Assembly (NCBI GenBank): GCA_031291715.1
Contig: JARLIN010000012.1
Coordinates: 1-34,088 of the forward strand
Length of the DNA: 34,088 nucleotides
Direction: 5' to 3'
DNA from: Rhodopila sp.
GTDB taxonomy: Bacteria; Pseudomonadota; Alphaproteobacteria; Acetobacterales; Acetobacteraceae
Shown: positions 18,142 to 27,038 of the stretch, piece after piece
How the letters are laid out: each line of letters starts with the position of its first letter
Position numbering within the stretch: position 1 is the first letter of the stretch
Translations under genes and position numbers: made by a program
The notes under the pieces: model-generated
Seen by the model: only the letters and a program-made list of their open reading frames with translations
Database searches by the model: none
Told to the model about the DNA's origin: nothing

Positions 18142-19214
18142 CCCTCGATGGCATCCTGTCCGGCGACCGGCCGCGCAGCCGCGTTCTGTCGGTGCTGCTG
18201 GTGGCTGGGTTCCTGGCTCTTTTGGGGGCGCCGTTCCTGTTTCCCGGGACCAAGGCACTGGGCGTGGCGGAGCGCATCTGCATCTTCATCGTGCTAGCGG
18301 CGAGCTATGACATCGTGCTGGGCTACACCGGCATCGTTTCCTTCGCCCATGCGATGTTCTTCGGCATCGGCGCCTATGGCGAGGCGATCGCGCTGACCAC
18401 GCTGCCGGTGGGATGGGGCGCGATCCTGTTTGGGGTGGTGGCGGCACTGGCCGTCTCCGCGGTGCTGGCGACCGCGATCGGCTTCGTCAGCCTGCGCCTG
18501 CGCGCGCTGTATTTTTCGATGATGACGCTGGCTCTGGCCAGCTTCGCCCTGATCATGGCGACGCAATTGCGCGACCTGACCGGCGGCGAGGACGGGCTGA
18601 CCTTTTCCTTGCCGCGCGTGCTAACACCAGCCTTTAGGCTTCTCGACGGGCCGCTTCTCGGCGTGCGTATGGATGGGCGGATCGTCACCTACTATCTGGT
18701 GTTCCTGGCCACGACGCTGCTGTTCCTTCTGATGCTGCGCATCGTGAATTCCCCCTTCGGCCGGGTGCTGCAGGCGATCCGTGAGAACGAATTCCGCGCC
18801 CAGGCGCTGGGTTTCTCCATTGTGCTGCATCGCACGCTGGCCGGCGTGATCGGCGCACTGATGGCGACGCTGGCCGGCGCGATGCTGGCGCTGGTGCTGC
18901 GCTACAATGGTCCGTCGGCGTCGATGTCGTTCGAAATCATGGTCGATTCGATCCTGCTGATGACCGTGATCGGCGGCATGGGGACTTTGTACGGGCCCAT
19001 GCTGGGCGCCATCATCATCGTGCTGGCGCAGTATTACTTGCAGCCGGGTATGGCAGTGCTGTCGGGGATGTTCGCCGGGTTGCCGGTGCTGCCGCGTCTG
19101 TTCGATCCGGATCGCTGGCTGCTTTGGATGGGCGGTCTGTTCGTGGTGATCGTCTATTTCTTCCCCACCGGCATCGTCGGGCGGCTGCGCGAACGGCCGG
19201 CGAATGACGGATAA
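18138..19214 (+). CDS. Branched-chain amino acid-type ABC transporter permease (LivM-like)
   Basis: ATG at 18138 overlaps livH stop; YDIVLGYTGIVSFAHAMFFGIGAY, GGMGTLYGPMLGA. Confidence 0.92.
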   Translation: MTLDGILSGDRPRSRVLSVLLVAGFLALLGAPFLFPGTKALGVAERICIFIVLAASYDIVLGYTGIVSFAHAMFFGIGAYGEAIALTTLPVGWGAILFGVVAALAVSAVLATAIGFVSLRLRALYFSMMTLALASFALIMATQLRDLTGGEDGLTFSLPRVLTPAFRLLDGPLLGVRMDGRIVTYYLVFLATTLLFLLMLRIVNSPFGRVLQAIRENEFRAQALGFSIVLHRTLAGVIGALMATLAGAMLALVLRYNGPSASMSFEIMVDSILLMTVIGGMGTLYGPMLGAIIIVLAQYYLQPGMAVLSGMFAGLPVLPRLFDPDRWLLWMGGLFVVIVYFFPTGIVGRLRERPANDG

Positions 19215-19336
19215 GACGCTTGCCTTACGGCTGGCCAGACACCGAAAGATCCGCCAACTTTCAGACGACGCTGACCATGTCCGGGCCAAGCCGTGGCGGA
19301 GCGTCCCAGTTTGGAGTGGTATGCTGAGGAACCGAT

Positions 19337-19864
19337 CTATTTCGGCGGCACCTTGGGTTTCTCCGTGCGCGCCGGAAGTGTTGGTTTGGCGGGCGGCGGG
19401 GCGGCAGGATCGAAGATGGGCGTGATGACCGCCGTGCCATCGGGTCCTGAAACGGTGACGCCCGCACTGGTGATTTCCCTCACCTCGTAAGCGCCGACAT
19501 GCGCCCCCTCTTCCGCGGCGATGGAGCGGCCACCGGACGGCGCTGCGAAGATGGCGATCTTTTGTGATCCGGTGACGACGATGCCGGTCAGCCGCGACAG
19601 GCCGCTTGCCCCACGGGCACTGGACGCGACCGGCCTGCGGTCTGGACTGAAAACGGGACGGGCGAGGATTTCACCCAGGAGGCCGTCGATTTGGTTGGCG
19701 GGCTCGATCGGACCCGGCTGTTGCTTCGCGCGTATGGGCGCCGTGGGGCTCGACATGCGATCCGGTGCGGACTGTCCGGCCATGATCTCCACCGCGATGG
19801 CGCCGCTCAGAGCCAGGAAAGCCAGGCCCAGGCCGGCCAGTTTGCCGATCCCCGTCCGGATCAC
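19337..19864 (-). CDS. gspC: Type II secretion system GspC-like inner-membrane protein (HR domain only, no PDZ)
   Basis: One TM, ILARPVFSPDRRPV, LTGIVVTGSQKIAIFAAPSGGRSIAAEEGAHVGAYEVREITSAGVTVSG; Pro-rich C-tail; 4-nt overlap with gspM-like gene. Confidence 0.75.
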   Translation of the reverse strand: MIRTGIGKLAGLGLAFLALSGAIAVEIMAGQSAPDRMSSPTAPIRAKQQPGPIEPANQIDGLLGEILARPVFSPDRRPVASSARGASGLSRLTGIVVTGSQKIAIFAAPSGGRSIAAEEGAHVGAYEVREITSAGVTVSGPDGTAVITPIFDPAAPPPAKPTLPARTEKPKVPPK

Positions 19865-20448
19865 GTCCCGGTACCTCCGTCGACAGGCCTGAAACCATAC
19901 AGCACCATGGATGCCTGGATCGGCAAGGCCGCCGGATGGGAGACGACGACCGGGCTGTGAAAATGAACGTCATCGACGAATATGCGCGTCGGCGACCGCT
20001 CGATCGCACGGACCAGTTCCATCAGAACCTGCCAGGAAGCATTCAGGCTTATCCGCAGGGAGACTTTGTGCCAGCCGCCCGCCGCGCTCGCAGGGAGCGT
20101 TTCCACCGCGGTCAGGTTGACCCCGGCGGCCGCTGCCATCGCTTGCACCCGCTCCTGCAAATCGGCCGCAGCGACCGCGTCTGTCGTGCCCGGGAGCGTG
20201 ATCGTGTCCGTCGCGGCGCCATCATCGCGCTTGTCAGCCGAGGCCACCCGCAACGCAGGAAGGGAAGCCGCCAGATCCTGCATGTGACGCAGCAGATCCC
20301 GCCGTTGCTCCAGCAGAACCTGCCGGTCCTCAAACCCGGCACGAATGGGACCGAGCACCCCGAACCAAAGGATGAAGATGGCGGCAAAGCCGACGGCGAC
20401 GGCAAGTGCCTGTCCCCGCCGGCCGCTCAGCCAGGCGTCGGCCGTCAT
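19861..20448 (-). CDS. gspM: Type II secretion system GspM-like protein
   Basis: Single N-terminal TM, coiled region, ferredoxin-like C-terminal half; 4-nt overlaps with gspL and gspC. Confidence 0.78.
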   Translation of the reverse strand: MTADAWLSGRRGQALAVAVGFAAIFILWFGVLGPIRAGFEDRQVLLEQRRDLLRHMQDLAASLPALRVASADKRDDGAATDTITLPGTTDAVAAADLQERVQAMAAAAGVNLTAVETLPASAAGGWHKVSLRISLNASWQVLMELVRAIERSPTRIFVDDVHFHSPVVVSHPAALPIQASMVLYGFRPVDGGTGT

Positions 20449-21437
20449 CGGGTGATCTCCGCCTTGATCGAGAACACGTCAGACGTCGCCCCCTCTATTC
20501 GGGTGACGGGAGCGACGAAGGCTGGATCGCGGATGGCGGGGTCGGCGGACAGACCTGTGATCAGGCGCGGTGCCGATGTGGTCCGGCCGCTGATCGTCAT
20601 CTGCCGCTCCCGCAATGAAAAATCAGTCAGGAAGCTATCATCCGGGAGAATCCGCGTGATGGCCGCCAGGACCTGGAGCACATCGCCCGTTCGTTCCGAT
20701 TCCCTTGTAATTACCTCGCGTGCGGCGCCGTTGGCCGTGAGGCCGCGGCGAAGCACATCCACCTGCCTGATGGCGGGCTGAAGTTCGGTGATGGCGTCGT
20801 CGGTTGCGCGCAGGGCGACTATCTGGAGAACAAGCGGCAGAACCATCGCGACAATGGCCAGGCCGCCGCAACTCCAAGCCAATCCGCGCGCCAGGGCCGA
20901 TCCGTTGGTCAGTTCCGTGTCATCCGCGACCGGGAGCAACAGCGGTCGCTCCACCGGACCGACCTCGACGAAGTCCGGCTTGAGATCCACGCTGTCGAGC
21001 GCCGCCAAAGTGGGCGCCAACAACATTTTCGGGACCATCGTCAGGGTGATCTCGGTGCGGGCTCTGTCGCCAGGTTTGACATGGGCGTCCCAGCGCCAGA
21101 ACAACGCCTCCACCGGGAAAGGCGTTATGCGCGCAAGCTCGTACCGCAACAATTGATCCAATTCCCGCCGTGGGGCGGTTGGAACGATGTGGTGCTTTAC
21201 AAGCACGGACTCCTGTGGCGGCCGCAGCAGCACGGGGTTCCTGCCGGCCACGCGCGCGGCGGCGCCAAGGCCGACGGCCTCTTGAATTCCCTTACGGCGT
21301 ATCGAGGCGGTGATCTCATGGCCCTGGCTCAAATCGATAACGACACCGTCCCGCGGGCGGGCGGCGGCATTGGTCCAGGTGCTTGGCAGAAGCTCTGTGA
21401 TCCGAGCGATCCACCAGGAAAAGAAGCTGGCCAACAT
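20445..21437 (-). CDS. gspL: Type II secretion system GspL/PilN-domain protein
   Basis: PTAPRRELDQLLRYELARITPFPVEALFWRWD (GspL/PilM-like), central TM, ILPDDSFLTDFSLRERQMTISGRT (PilN-like); likely start MLASFFSWW at 21437. Confidence 0.8.
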   Translation of the reverse strand: MLASFFSWWIARITELLPSTWTNAAARPRDGVVIDLSQGHEITASIRRKGIQEAVGLGAAARVAGRNPVLLRPPQESVLVKHHIVPTAPRRELDQLLRYELARITPFPVEALFWRWDAHVKPGDRARTEITLTMVPKMLLAPTLAALDSVDLKPDFVEVGPVERPLLLPVADDTELTNGSALARGLAWSCGGLAIVAMVLPLVLQIVALRATDDAITELQPAIRQVDVLRRGLTANGAAREVITRESERTGDVLQVLAAITRILPDDSFLTDFSLRERQMTISGRTTSAPRLITGLSADPAIRDPAFVAPVTRIEGATSDVFSIKAEITR

Positions 21438-21630
21438 CTGTCGGAACCTCGCCCGGTGACCATCCCCCGAGCAGCCCGGGAACACCAATCGCGAATGCGA
21501 GAGGCGCGCATCAACCCGGAAACGAGGCGAGCCAGGGCCTGGATTACAGCGCAGGCGAATGCGCCCGGTCACGCGGCTTTATAGGCTGGATTTATGTTGT
21601 GAATTGTTAATATATCGGCAAAACAGTTCT

Positions 21631-21680
21631 ATACCAGGCGGCGGAAAGATTAGCCCCCGGCCATTCCCCATCCGTCATGG
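21631..21680 (-). repeat. Interspersed ~50-bp repeat, copy 2 (inverted relative to copy 1)
   Basis: Reverse complement ccatgacggatggggaatggccgggggctaatctttccgccgcctggtat. Confidence 0.75.
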
Positions 21681-21727
21681 CCGGCGACAGCGAGGGCAGT
21701 CTGATCAAGCACCGTGCCGTAGCGGAT

Positions 21728-21748
21728 GGCCCGGACTTTCGCCGGGCC
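21728..21748. repeat. REP-like palindrome GGCCCGG-ACTTTCG-CCGGGCC
   Basis: Perfect 7-bp arms; flanked by gat/atgacggg as in other copies. Confidence 0.7.
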
Positions 21749-21836
21749 ATGACGGGACGCAGGCCATGGCCGGAAACGGGCCAACTCAGGAAACGAGCCA
21801 TGACAGGGGTAGAGAGTTCAGTGTCAATGCGGGTTG

Positions 21837-22313
21837 CTATTGCTGGGTGTCGAGTTCCCTCGCGCGTACCCGTCCGGTCAACCAGTTCACATCCACCGCG
21901 ATACGCCTCGGGCCGGCGGCGAGCAAGATCGTCGCGCCGGACGATCCTCCGTCCGGTGTGAAGATCACGCGCGTCAGGCTCAGGGCTTCCCCTGACGGCA
22001 GCAGCCAAGCCGCGCCTCCATCGACCGAAAAGCCGCTGGCGGCGGTGACGACCACGATCTCGCGGTCCTGGGCGATGGCGCGCGACCGGGCCAGGCGCAG
22101 GGCGTTGGACAACGCCCGGACTGTCGCGTCAGTGTCGAGGCCGGCGCTGTGCCAAGGCTGTCTGACAAGGACCAGTCCGGCGACCAGGGCCAGGATCACG
22201 ATCACTATGATCATCTCGATCAAGGTGAACCCGACCTGGCCTGGCTTGGAACGCTCGTTAGCGGAGGTCGCGTACGACGAAGCCGCTGGAAAGGATTTGT
22301 ACTTCGAAGCCAT
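21837..22313 (-). CDS. gspH: Type II secretion pseudopilin GspH-like
   Basis: Class III prepilin signal VG|FTLIEMIIVIVILALVAG; start ATG at 22313 (or 22343); C-terminal region rich in beta-strand pattern. Confidence 0.8.
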   Translation of the reverse strand: MASKYKSFPAASSYATSANERSKPGQVGFTLIEMIIVIVILALVAGLVLVRQPWHSAGLDTDATVRALSNALRLARSRAIAQDREIVVVTAASGFSVDGGAAWLLPSGEALSLTRVIFTPDGGSSGATILLAAGPRRIAVDVNWLTGRVRARELDTQQ

Positions 22314-22596
22314 GTGCCACGCATCGCTTGATCGGGTAGTCACCGAAGCGGGTCATATCATACGGGGCTAACTGGACGCACACCTGACAACGGACCATGC
22401 GCGGATCGGCGGTGGGCTGCTCGGTCACGAGTTGGGGATCGACAATGCTGTAATAGTCCCGGTCACGAATTTGGCGGGTCATCTCATCGACTACTGACGG
22501 CTCGCGGCAGACCGGGCCGCGTTCCCAGGCGAGCGCCGGCACGCCCGAGCCGGCCGACACCAGTATTGCCGTCGTTACGGCCGCCAATCGTCCCAT
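22258..22596 (-). CDS. Small secreted protein of unknown function with four Cys (incl. CxxC), embedded between gspO and gspH
   Basis: 112 aa; signal peptide MGRLAAVTTAILVSAGSGVPALA; TGATG stop/start overlap with gspO at 22594-22598; mature WERGPVCREPSVVDEMTRQIRDRDYYSIVDPQLV...VRCQVCVQ...IKRC. Confidence 0.75.
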   Translation of the reverse strand: MGRLAAVTTAILVSAGSGVPALAWERGPVCREPSVVDEMTRQIRDRDYYSIVDPQLVTEQPTADPRMVRCQVCVQLAPYDMTRFGDYPIKRCVAHGFEVQILSSGFVVRDLR

Positions 22597-23381
22597 CACA
22601 GCCTCCCGAGCACCTGCGCCAGATCCGCCGCCAGCCCGCCGTGCAGCCAGGCAAGCCAAAACGCGAGAGCAATGCACGGGCCGAAGGGGATCGGTGTCCT
22701 GGATGTCATGTCCCGGCCGGCAAGCGCCAATCCCAAGGCTGCGAGCAAACCTAGCACCGCGCTGGCCAGCACCACGAACGGCAGCGCCGCCAACCCGCAC
22801 CAGGCGCCCGCGGCGGCGATGAGCTTGGCGTCACCGCCGCCCAGACCATCCCGGCCGCGCAATCGGCGATAGACAACTGCAACGCCCTGGAATGACGAAT
22901 AGGCCAGGACGGCGGCGAGGCAGCGATCGGTCAAAGCCTCGGGTTCCCACACCGATGTCAGCGCCAGACCGGCCAGGAGAAGCGGCAGGGTCAGCACATC
23001 GGGCAGCAGAAAACGGGTCCAATCGATCCAGGCCAGTGTCAGCAAGGTCCATCCCAGGCCGCAGCCGGCCCAGATCCGGCCGGGATCGGGAACGGCCAAT
23101 GCGGTCCAGAGCGCGACCGCGACGGCGGCGAGTTCAACCATCGGGTGAAACAATCCAATCGGATGGCGGCAATGACGGCAGCGACCACGCAGCAGCAGGA
23201 AGCTGGCGAGCGGGATAAGGTCGATGGCGCTCAGCCGGGTGCCGCAATGGGGGCATGCCGAACGGGCCAGGACGATGGGGGTCCGGTCGGGGAGGCGAAC
23301 GATGAGGACGCCCAGAAAACTGCCAACGAACGGCGCGGCCAGGATCGGCAAAAGCCACGCTGCGTCGAATGAACCAGCCAC
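22596..23381 (-). CDS. gspO: Prepilin peptidase (A24 family), GspO/PilD-like
   Basis: CPHCGTRLSAIDLIPLASFLLLRGRCRHC zinc motifs, LAWIDWTRFLLPDVLTLP and GLGGGDAKLIAAAGAW aspartyl motifs. Confidence 0.93.
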   Translation of the reverse strand: MAGSFDAAWLLPILAAPFVGSFLGVLIVRLPDRTPIVLARSACPHCGTRLSAIDLIPLASFLLLRGRCRHCRHPIGLFHPMVELAAVAVALWTALAVPDPGRIWAGCGLGWTLLTLAWIDWTRFLLPDVLTLPLLLAGLALTSVWEPEALTDRCLAAVLAYSSFQGVAVVYRRLRGRDGLGGGDAKLIAAAGAWCGLAALPFVVLASAVLGLLAALGLALAGRDMTSRTPIPFGPCIALAFWLAWLHGGLAADLAQVLGRL

Positions 23382-23446
23382 AAAGCATCCTTCACGCGTT
23401 GACGGATCGCTGACCTGTCATTTGCCCGCGGTCTCCGCGCGGACCT

Positions 23447-23483
23447 AGAGCGTGACTGCTTCGACTTGAAGCGATCACACTGT
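23447..23483. repeat. Imperfect palindrome (AGAGCGTGA...TCACACT type)
   Basis: agagcgtgactgcttcgacttgaagcgatcacactgt; stem includes GCTTC/GAAGC. Confidence 0.55.
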
Positions 23484-23627
23484 AGTGTCCTGCGTCCGAA
23501 GTTCGTCGCATCTTACGGCGAACATCCGGGATAAGCGGGCCACTGAAAATAAAAAGCCAGTGTCCCGAACCTGAAGTTCGCCATCGTGGGCGCACCTCGG
23601 AATCGGGACATCAGGTCATTTGCTTAA

Positions 23628-23677
23628 GAGGGCGATTCACGTCTGATGTTGATGCAACCTCAGACGATCGCGCTCTA
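23628..23677. repeat. Imperfect palindrome upstream of gspE
   Basis: gagggcgattcacgtctga ... tcagacgatcgcgctct; arms pair with a few mismatches. Confidence 0.55.
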
Positions 23678-23707
23678 ATCGGGAGACACGGCAGGGAGGC
23701 GGCCGGG

Positions 23708-25405
23708 ATGGCGACCACCGTCACCGATCAGCAGCTTGACGCACTCGGCGACATATTGCTGCGCCAGGGACATTGCGACCAGAGGACATTGGAGCGGGCG
23801 CGCCGGGTTGCCGCGGAATCCGATCAACGCATGGATGCGATCCTGATCCAGCTGGGCCTGGTGTCGGAGCGTGGGCTGGCTGACGCGTACGCCAGCCTGT
23901 TGTCCGTGCCTGTCACAGCCACCGACCGGTATCCGTCCGCGGCGCCGGTGTTGCCGGACCGGCTGAGCGCCGGATTCCTGCGTCATGCCCGCGCCGTCCC
24001 GCTCGCGGCCGATGAGGAGACGCTGGTGCTCGCCGCCGCGGACCCGCTGGACCCGTTCACGCAAGCTGCCGTCGCGATGGCCACCGGACGGCGGGTGCGA
24101 CTGGAGATCGCGGTGCCGATCGAACTGGAAACCGCGCTCAACCGGCTGTACCCGGAATCCGACGGTGCGCCTGCGGACACTGAAGGCGAGGCGCCTCTCG
24201 AAGAGGACGCGGAACGGCTGAAGGACCTGGCAAGCGAGGCGCCGGTGATCCGGCTGGTGAACCTGCTGATCACGCGGGCGGTGGAGACACAAGCATCCGA
24301 CATTCACATCGAGCCGTTCGAGGACCGGCTGCGCGTTCGTTACCGCTATGACGGCGTATTGCATGAGGCGGAACCGCCGCCGCGTCATCTCGCCGCCGCC
24401 ATTACGTCGCGCATCAAGATCATGGCGCGTCTCGACATCGCGGAGCGGCGGATGCCGCAGGACGGACGTATCAAGATGGCGGTGCGCGGACAGGATGTGG
24501 ATTTCCGGGTTTCCACCATCCCGTCACTGCATGGCGAGACCGTTGTGTTGCGCGTCCTCGACCGGTCGGCGGTGACGTTCGACTATGCGCGCCTTGGACT
24601 GTCGCCGCCGGTGATCCGCAAGTTTGGGACCGCCCTGGACCTGCCCAACGGCATCGTTCTGGTCACCGGGCCGACGGGCAGCGGCAAGACCACCACGCTC
24701 TATACGGGGCTGCTGGCGCTGAACGCGGTCACCCGCAAGATCGTTACGGTGGAAGACCCGATTGAGTATCAGCTTCAAGGCATCAACCAGATCCAGGTTC
24801 GGTCGCAAATCGGCCTGACCTTCGCCAGTTTGCTGCGGTCCATCCTCCGGCAGGACCCGGACGTGATCATGGTCGGGGAAATCCGCGACAGCGAGACGGC
24901 CCAGATCGCTGTCCAGGCGGCTTTGACTGGGCACCTGGTGCTTTCGACCTTGCATACCAACTCCGCCGCCGCGGCGGTCACCCGGCTGCGGGATATGGGG
25001 GTCGAGGATTATCTGCTCACCGCCGTGCTGCGCGGGATCATGGCACAGCGGCTGGTCCGCCGCCTGTGTCCGGAATGCCGGCGCGCCGAACCGGCGGCAC
25101 CTGCCCTGGTCGAGCGATTCGGCCTGGACCGGAGGACAAACGCAAGACCGATCATGCTTTCCCATGCCGTCGGATGTCAGGCCTGCCGCCAGACCGGCTA
25201 TCGCGGCCGCGCCGCCATCGCGGAGTTTCTCGAACTCGGGCCGGACATCGAACGCCTGATCTTTTCCCGCGCCGACCACACCATGATCGAGCGCGCCGCG
25301 GTCGCGGGCGGGATGGATCCGATGTTCGATGCCGGCCTCTCCTCTGTCCTGGCGGGCGAGACGACCCTTGAGGAGGTGACCCGCAGCATACGGGCCGACC
25401 CATGA
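23708..25405 (+). CDS. gspE: Type II secretion ATPase GspE
   Basis: Walker A GPTGSGKTTTLY, VEDPIEYQLQGINQIQV, LRSILRQDPDVIMVGEIRDSETA, zinc motif CPECRR...CQACRQTGYRGR. Confidence 0.96.
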   Translation: MATTVTDQQLDALGDILLRQGHCDQRTLERARRVAAESDQRMDAILIQLGLVSERGLADAYASLLSVPVTATDRYPSAAPVLPDRLSAGFLRHARAVPLAADEETLVLAAADPLDPFTQAAVAMATGRRVRLEIAVPIELETALNRLYPESDGAPADTEGEAPLEEDAERLKDLASEAPVIRLVNLLITRAVETQASDIHIEPFEDRLRVRYRYDGVLHEAEPPPRHLAAAITSRIKIMARLDIAERRMPQDGRIKMAVRGQDVDFRVSTIPSLHGETVVLRVLDRSAVTFDYARLGLSPPVIRKFGTALDLPNGIVLVTGPTGSGKTTTLYTGLLALNAVTRKIVTVEDPIEYQLQGINQIQVRSQIGLTFASLLRSILRQDPDVIMVGEIRDSETAQIAVQAALTGHLVLSTLHTNSAAAAVTRLRDMGVEDYLLTAVLRGIMAQRLVRRLCPECRRAEPAAPALVERFGLDRRTNARPIMLSHAVGCQACRQTGYRGRAAIAEFLELGPDIERLIFSRADHTMIERAAVAGGMDPMFDAGLSSVLAGETTLEEVTRSIRADP

Positions 25406-26625
25406 CGATGTTCCGCTACATCGCTATCGGCACGGGCGGGGAGCGCCTGGCCGGCCTGATGGACGCCGCGACAGAGGCGGAGGTGATCGCTCGTCTGCAA
25501 CGGCAGGGCACCATGCCGGTTCGCGCCGAGCCCGCAGACAAGGCCTCGCGCTGGGCGGGCCTGTTGCACATGGACGTCGGCGGCCGGCGGGGACTGCGTA
25601 AGCAGGACGTCGCGGACCTGATCCGGGAGCTGGCGACGATGCTATCGGCCGGGCAGGATCTGGATCGGGCGCTGCGTTACATGCAGGAAACGGCTGCGCC
25701 GCGGGTCAGGCCGACAGTCACGGGTCTTCGCGATGCGGTGCGGGACGGTAGTCCGTTGTCCACCTCCATGGCCCGCTATCCCGGTAGCTTTCCGCCGATG
25801 CATATCGGCCTGGTGCGCGCGGGCGAGGCGGGCGGCAACCTGGGACCGACGTTGGCGCGCCTCGCCGATCTGCTGGACCGGCAACGGGCGCTTCATGCCA
25901 CGGTGACCTCCGCGCTGATCTATCCGGCCGTGCTGCTGGTCGCGATGATCGGGGCGGTCACGTTACTGCTGACCGAGGTGTTGCCGCAGTTCGTGCCGAT
26001 GTTCGAGCAAAGCGGCGCTGCGTTGCCGGCGTCCACGCGGTTTCTGATCGCGGCAGGCAACTTCGTGCGAGCCGACGGGCTGATCATGCTGGTAGCGGTT
26101 CTGGCACTCGTGTTGCTCGCACGGGGGGCATTGCGCCGGGATTCGATCCGGCTGGTGGTGGATCGCTTACTTCTGAATGCGCCGCTCACCGGTGGACTGA
26201 CAAAGGAGGTCCTGGCGGCACGGTTCACGCGGGTGCTTGGCACGCTTCTGCAGAATGGTGTCGCGCTGATCCCTGCTCTGGCGATCGTATGCGACGCGAT
26301 GGGCAACCGAGCGGCACGGATCGCGGTGGAGCGGGCAAGCCTGACCGCGCGCGGCGGCGGATCGCTGACACCGGCGCTCGAAGCCGCGAAGATTTTCCCG
26401 TCGCGCACCATCCACCTCCTGCGCCTCGGCGAGGAAACCGCGCAACTGGCTGCCATGGCGTTGCGGGCCGCTGACATCCACGAGGAGAAGACGCGCCTCG
26501 CGACACAGCGCCTGACGTCGCTGCTGGTGCCGGCGATGACGATCCTGATGGGTGTCGCGGTGGGCGGGATCGTGGCATCGCTGATGACTGCCATGCTCAG
26601 TTTGAACGAACTGGCTTCCGGATGA
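25402..26625 (+). CDS. gspF: Type II secretion inner-membrane protein GspF
   Basis: Two GspF repeats (DLIRELATMLSAGQDLDRAL...; FTRVLGTLLQNGVALIPALAIV), ATGA overlap with gspE. Confidence 0.95.
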   Translation: MTMFRYIAIGTGGERLAGLMDAATEAEVIARLQRQGTMPVRAEPADKASRWAGLLHMDVGGRRGLRKQDVADLIRELATMLSAGQDLDRALRYMQETAAPRVRPTVTGLRDAVRDGSPLSTSMARYPGSFPPMHIGLVRAGEAGGNLGPTLARLADLLDRQRALHATVTSALIYPAVLLVAMIGAVTLLLTEVLPQFVPMFEQSGAALPASTRFLIAAGNFVRADGLIMLVAVLALVLLARGALRRDSIRLVVDRLLLNAPLTGGLTKEVLAARFTRVLGTLLQNGVALIPALAIVCDAMGNRAARIAVERASLTARGGGSLTPALEAAKIFPSRTIHLLRLGEETAQLAAMALRAADIHEEKTRLATQRLTSLLVPAMTILMGVAVGGIVASLMTAMLSLNELASG

Positions 26626-27038
26626 AACGACAGCGGGGCTTTACCTTGCTGGAGGTGATGATCGCCCTGATCATCACCGGCCTGGCCGCGGCAGCGCTGC
26701 TGGCGGCCGTGGGGACGGCCCTGCACGCGACCCAGACCGCGTCGATGTATGATCAGGCCATTGTCCGGGCGAAATCGCGATTGGCCGCCGCGACTCATGG
26801 CACGAAGCTGACACCGGGAGACTGGCGCGGCGATGACGGGGGCGGCTTTCGCTGGCACCTGCACGTAGCGCCCGTCGCCACGGCATCGGTTCGCCGCATC
26901 GGCGTGGCCGGACCGCGGGCTGCCGCCTCCGTCTCGGTGGTTCTGTACGGGGTCAGCGTCTGGATGTCGTGGAACGACGGCGGCGTCGAGCGGAACGTGC
27001 GCCTGGACACCGAGCAGGTCGGGGGCGCCGCGGGATGA
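26622..27038 (+). CDS. gspI: Type II secretion pseudopilin GspI
   Basis: MKRQRGFTLLEVMIALIITGLAAAALLAAV; ATGA overlaps on both sides. Confidence 0.9.
   Translation: MKRQRGFTLLEVMIALIITGLAAAALLAAVGTALHATQTASMYDQAIVRAKSRLAAATHGTKLTPGDWRGDDGGGFRWHLHVAPVATASVRRIGVAGPRAAASVSVVLYGVSVWMSWNDGGVERNVRLDTEQVGGAAG

Noticed and set aside
19936-20781. 281-aa plus ORF opposite gspM/gspL
   Set aside because: Antisense of overlapping gsp genes joined by 4-nt overlaps.
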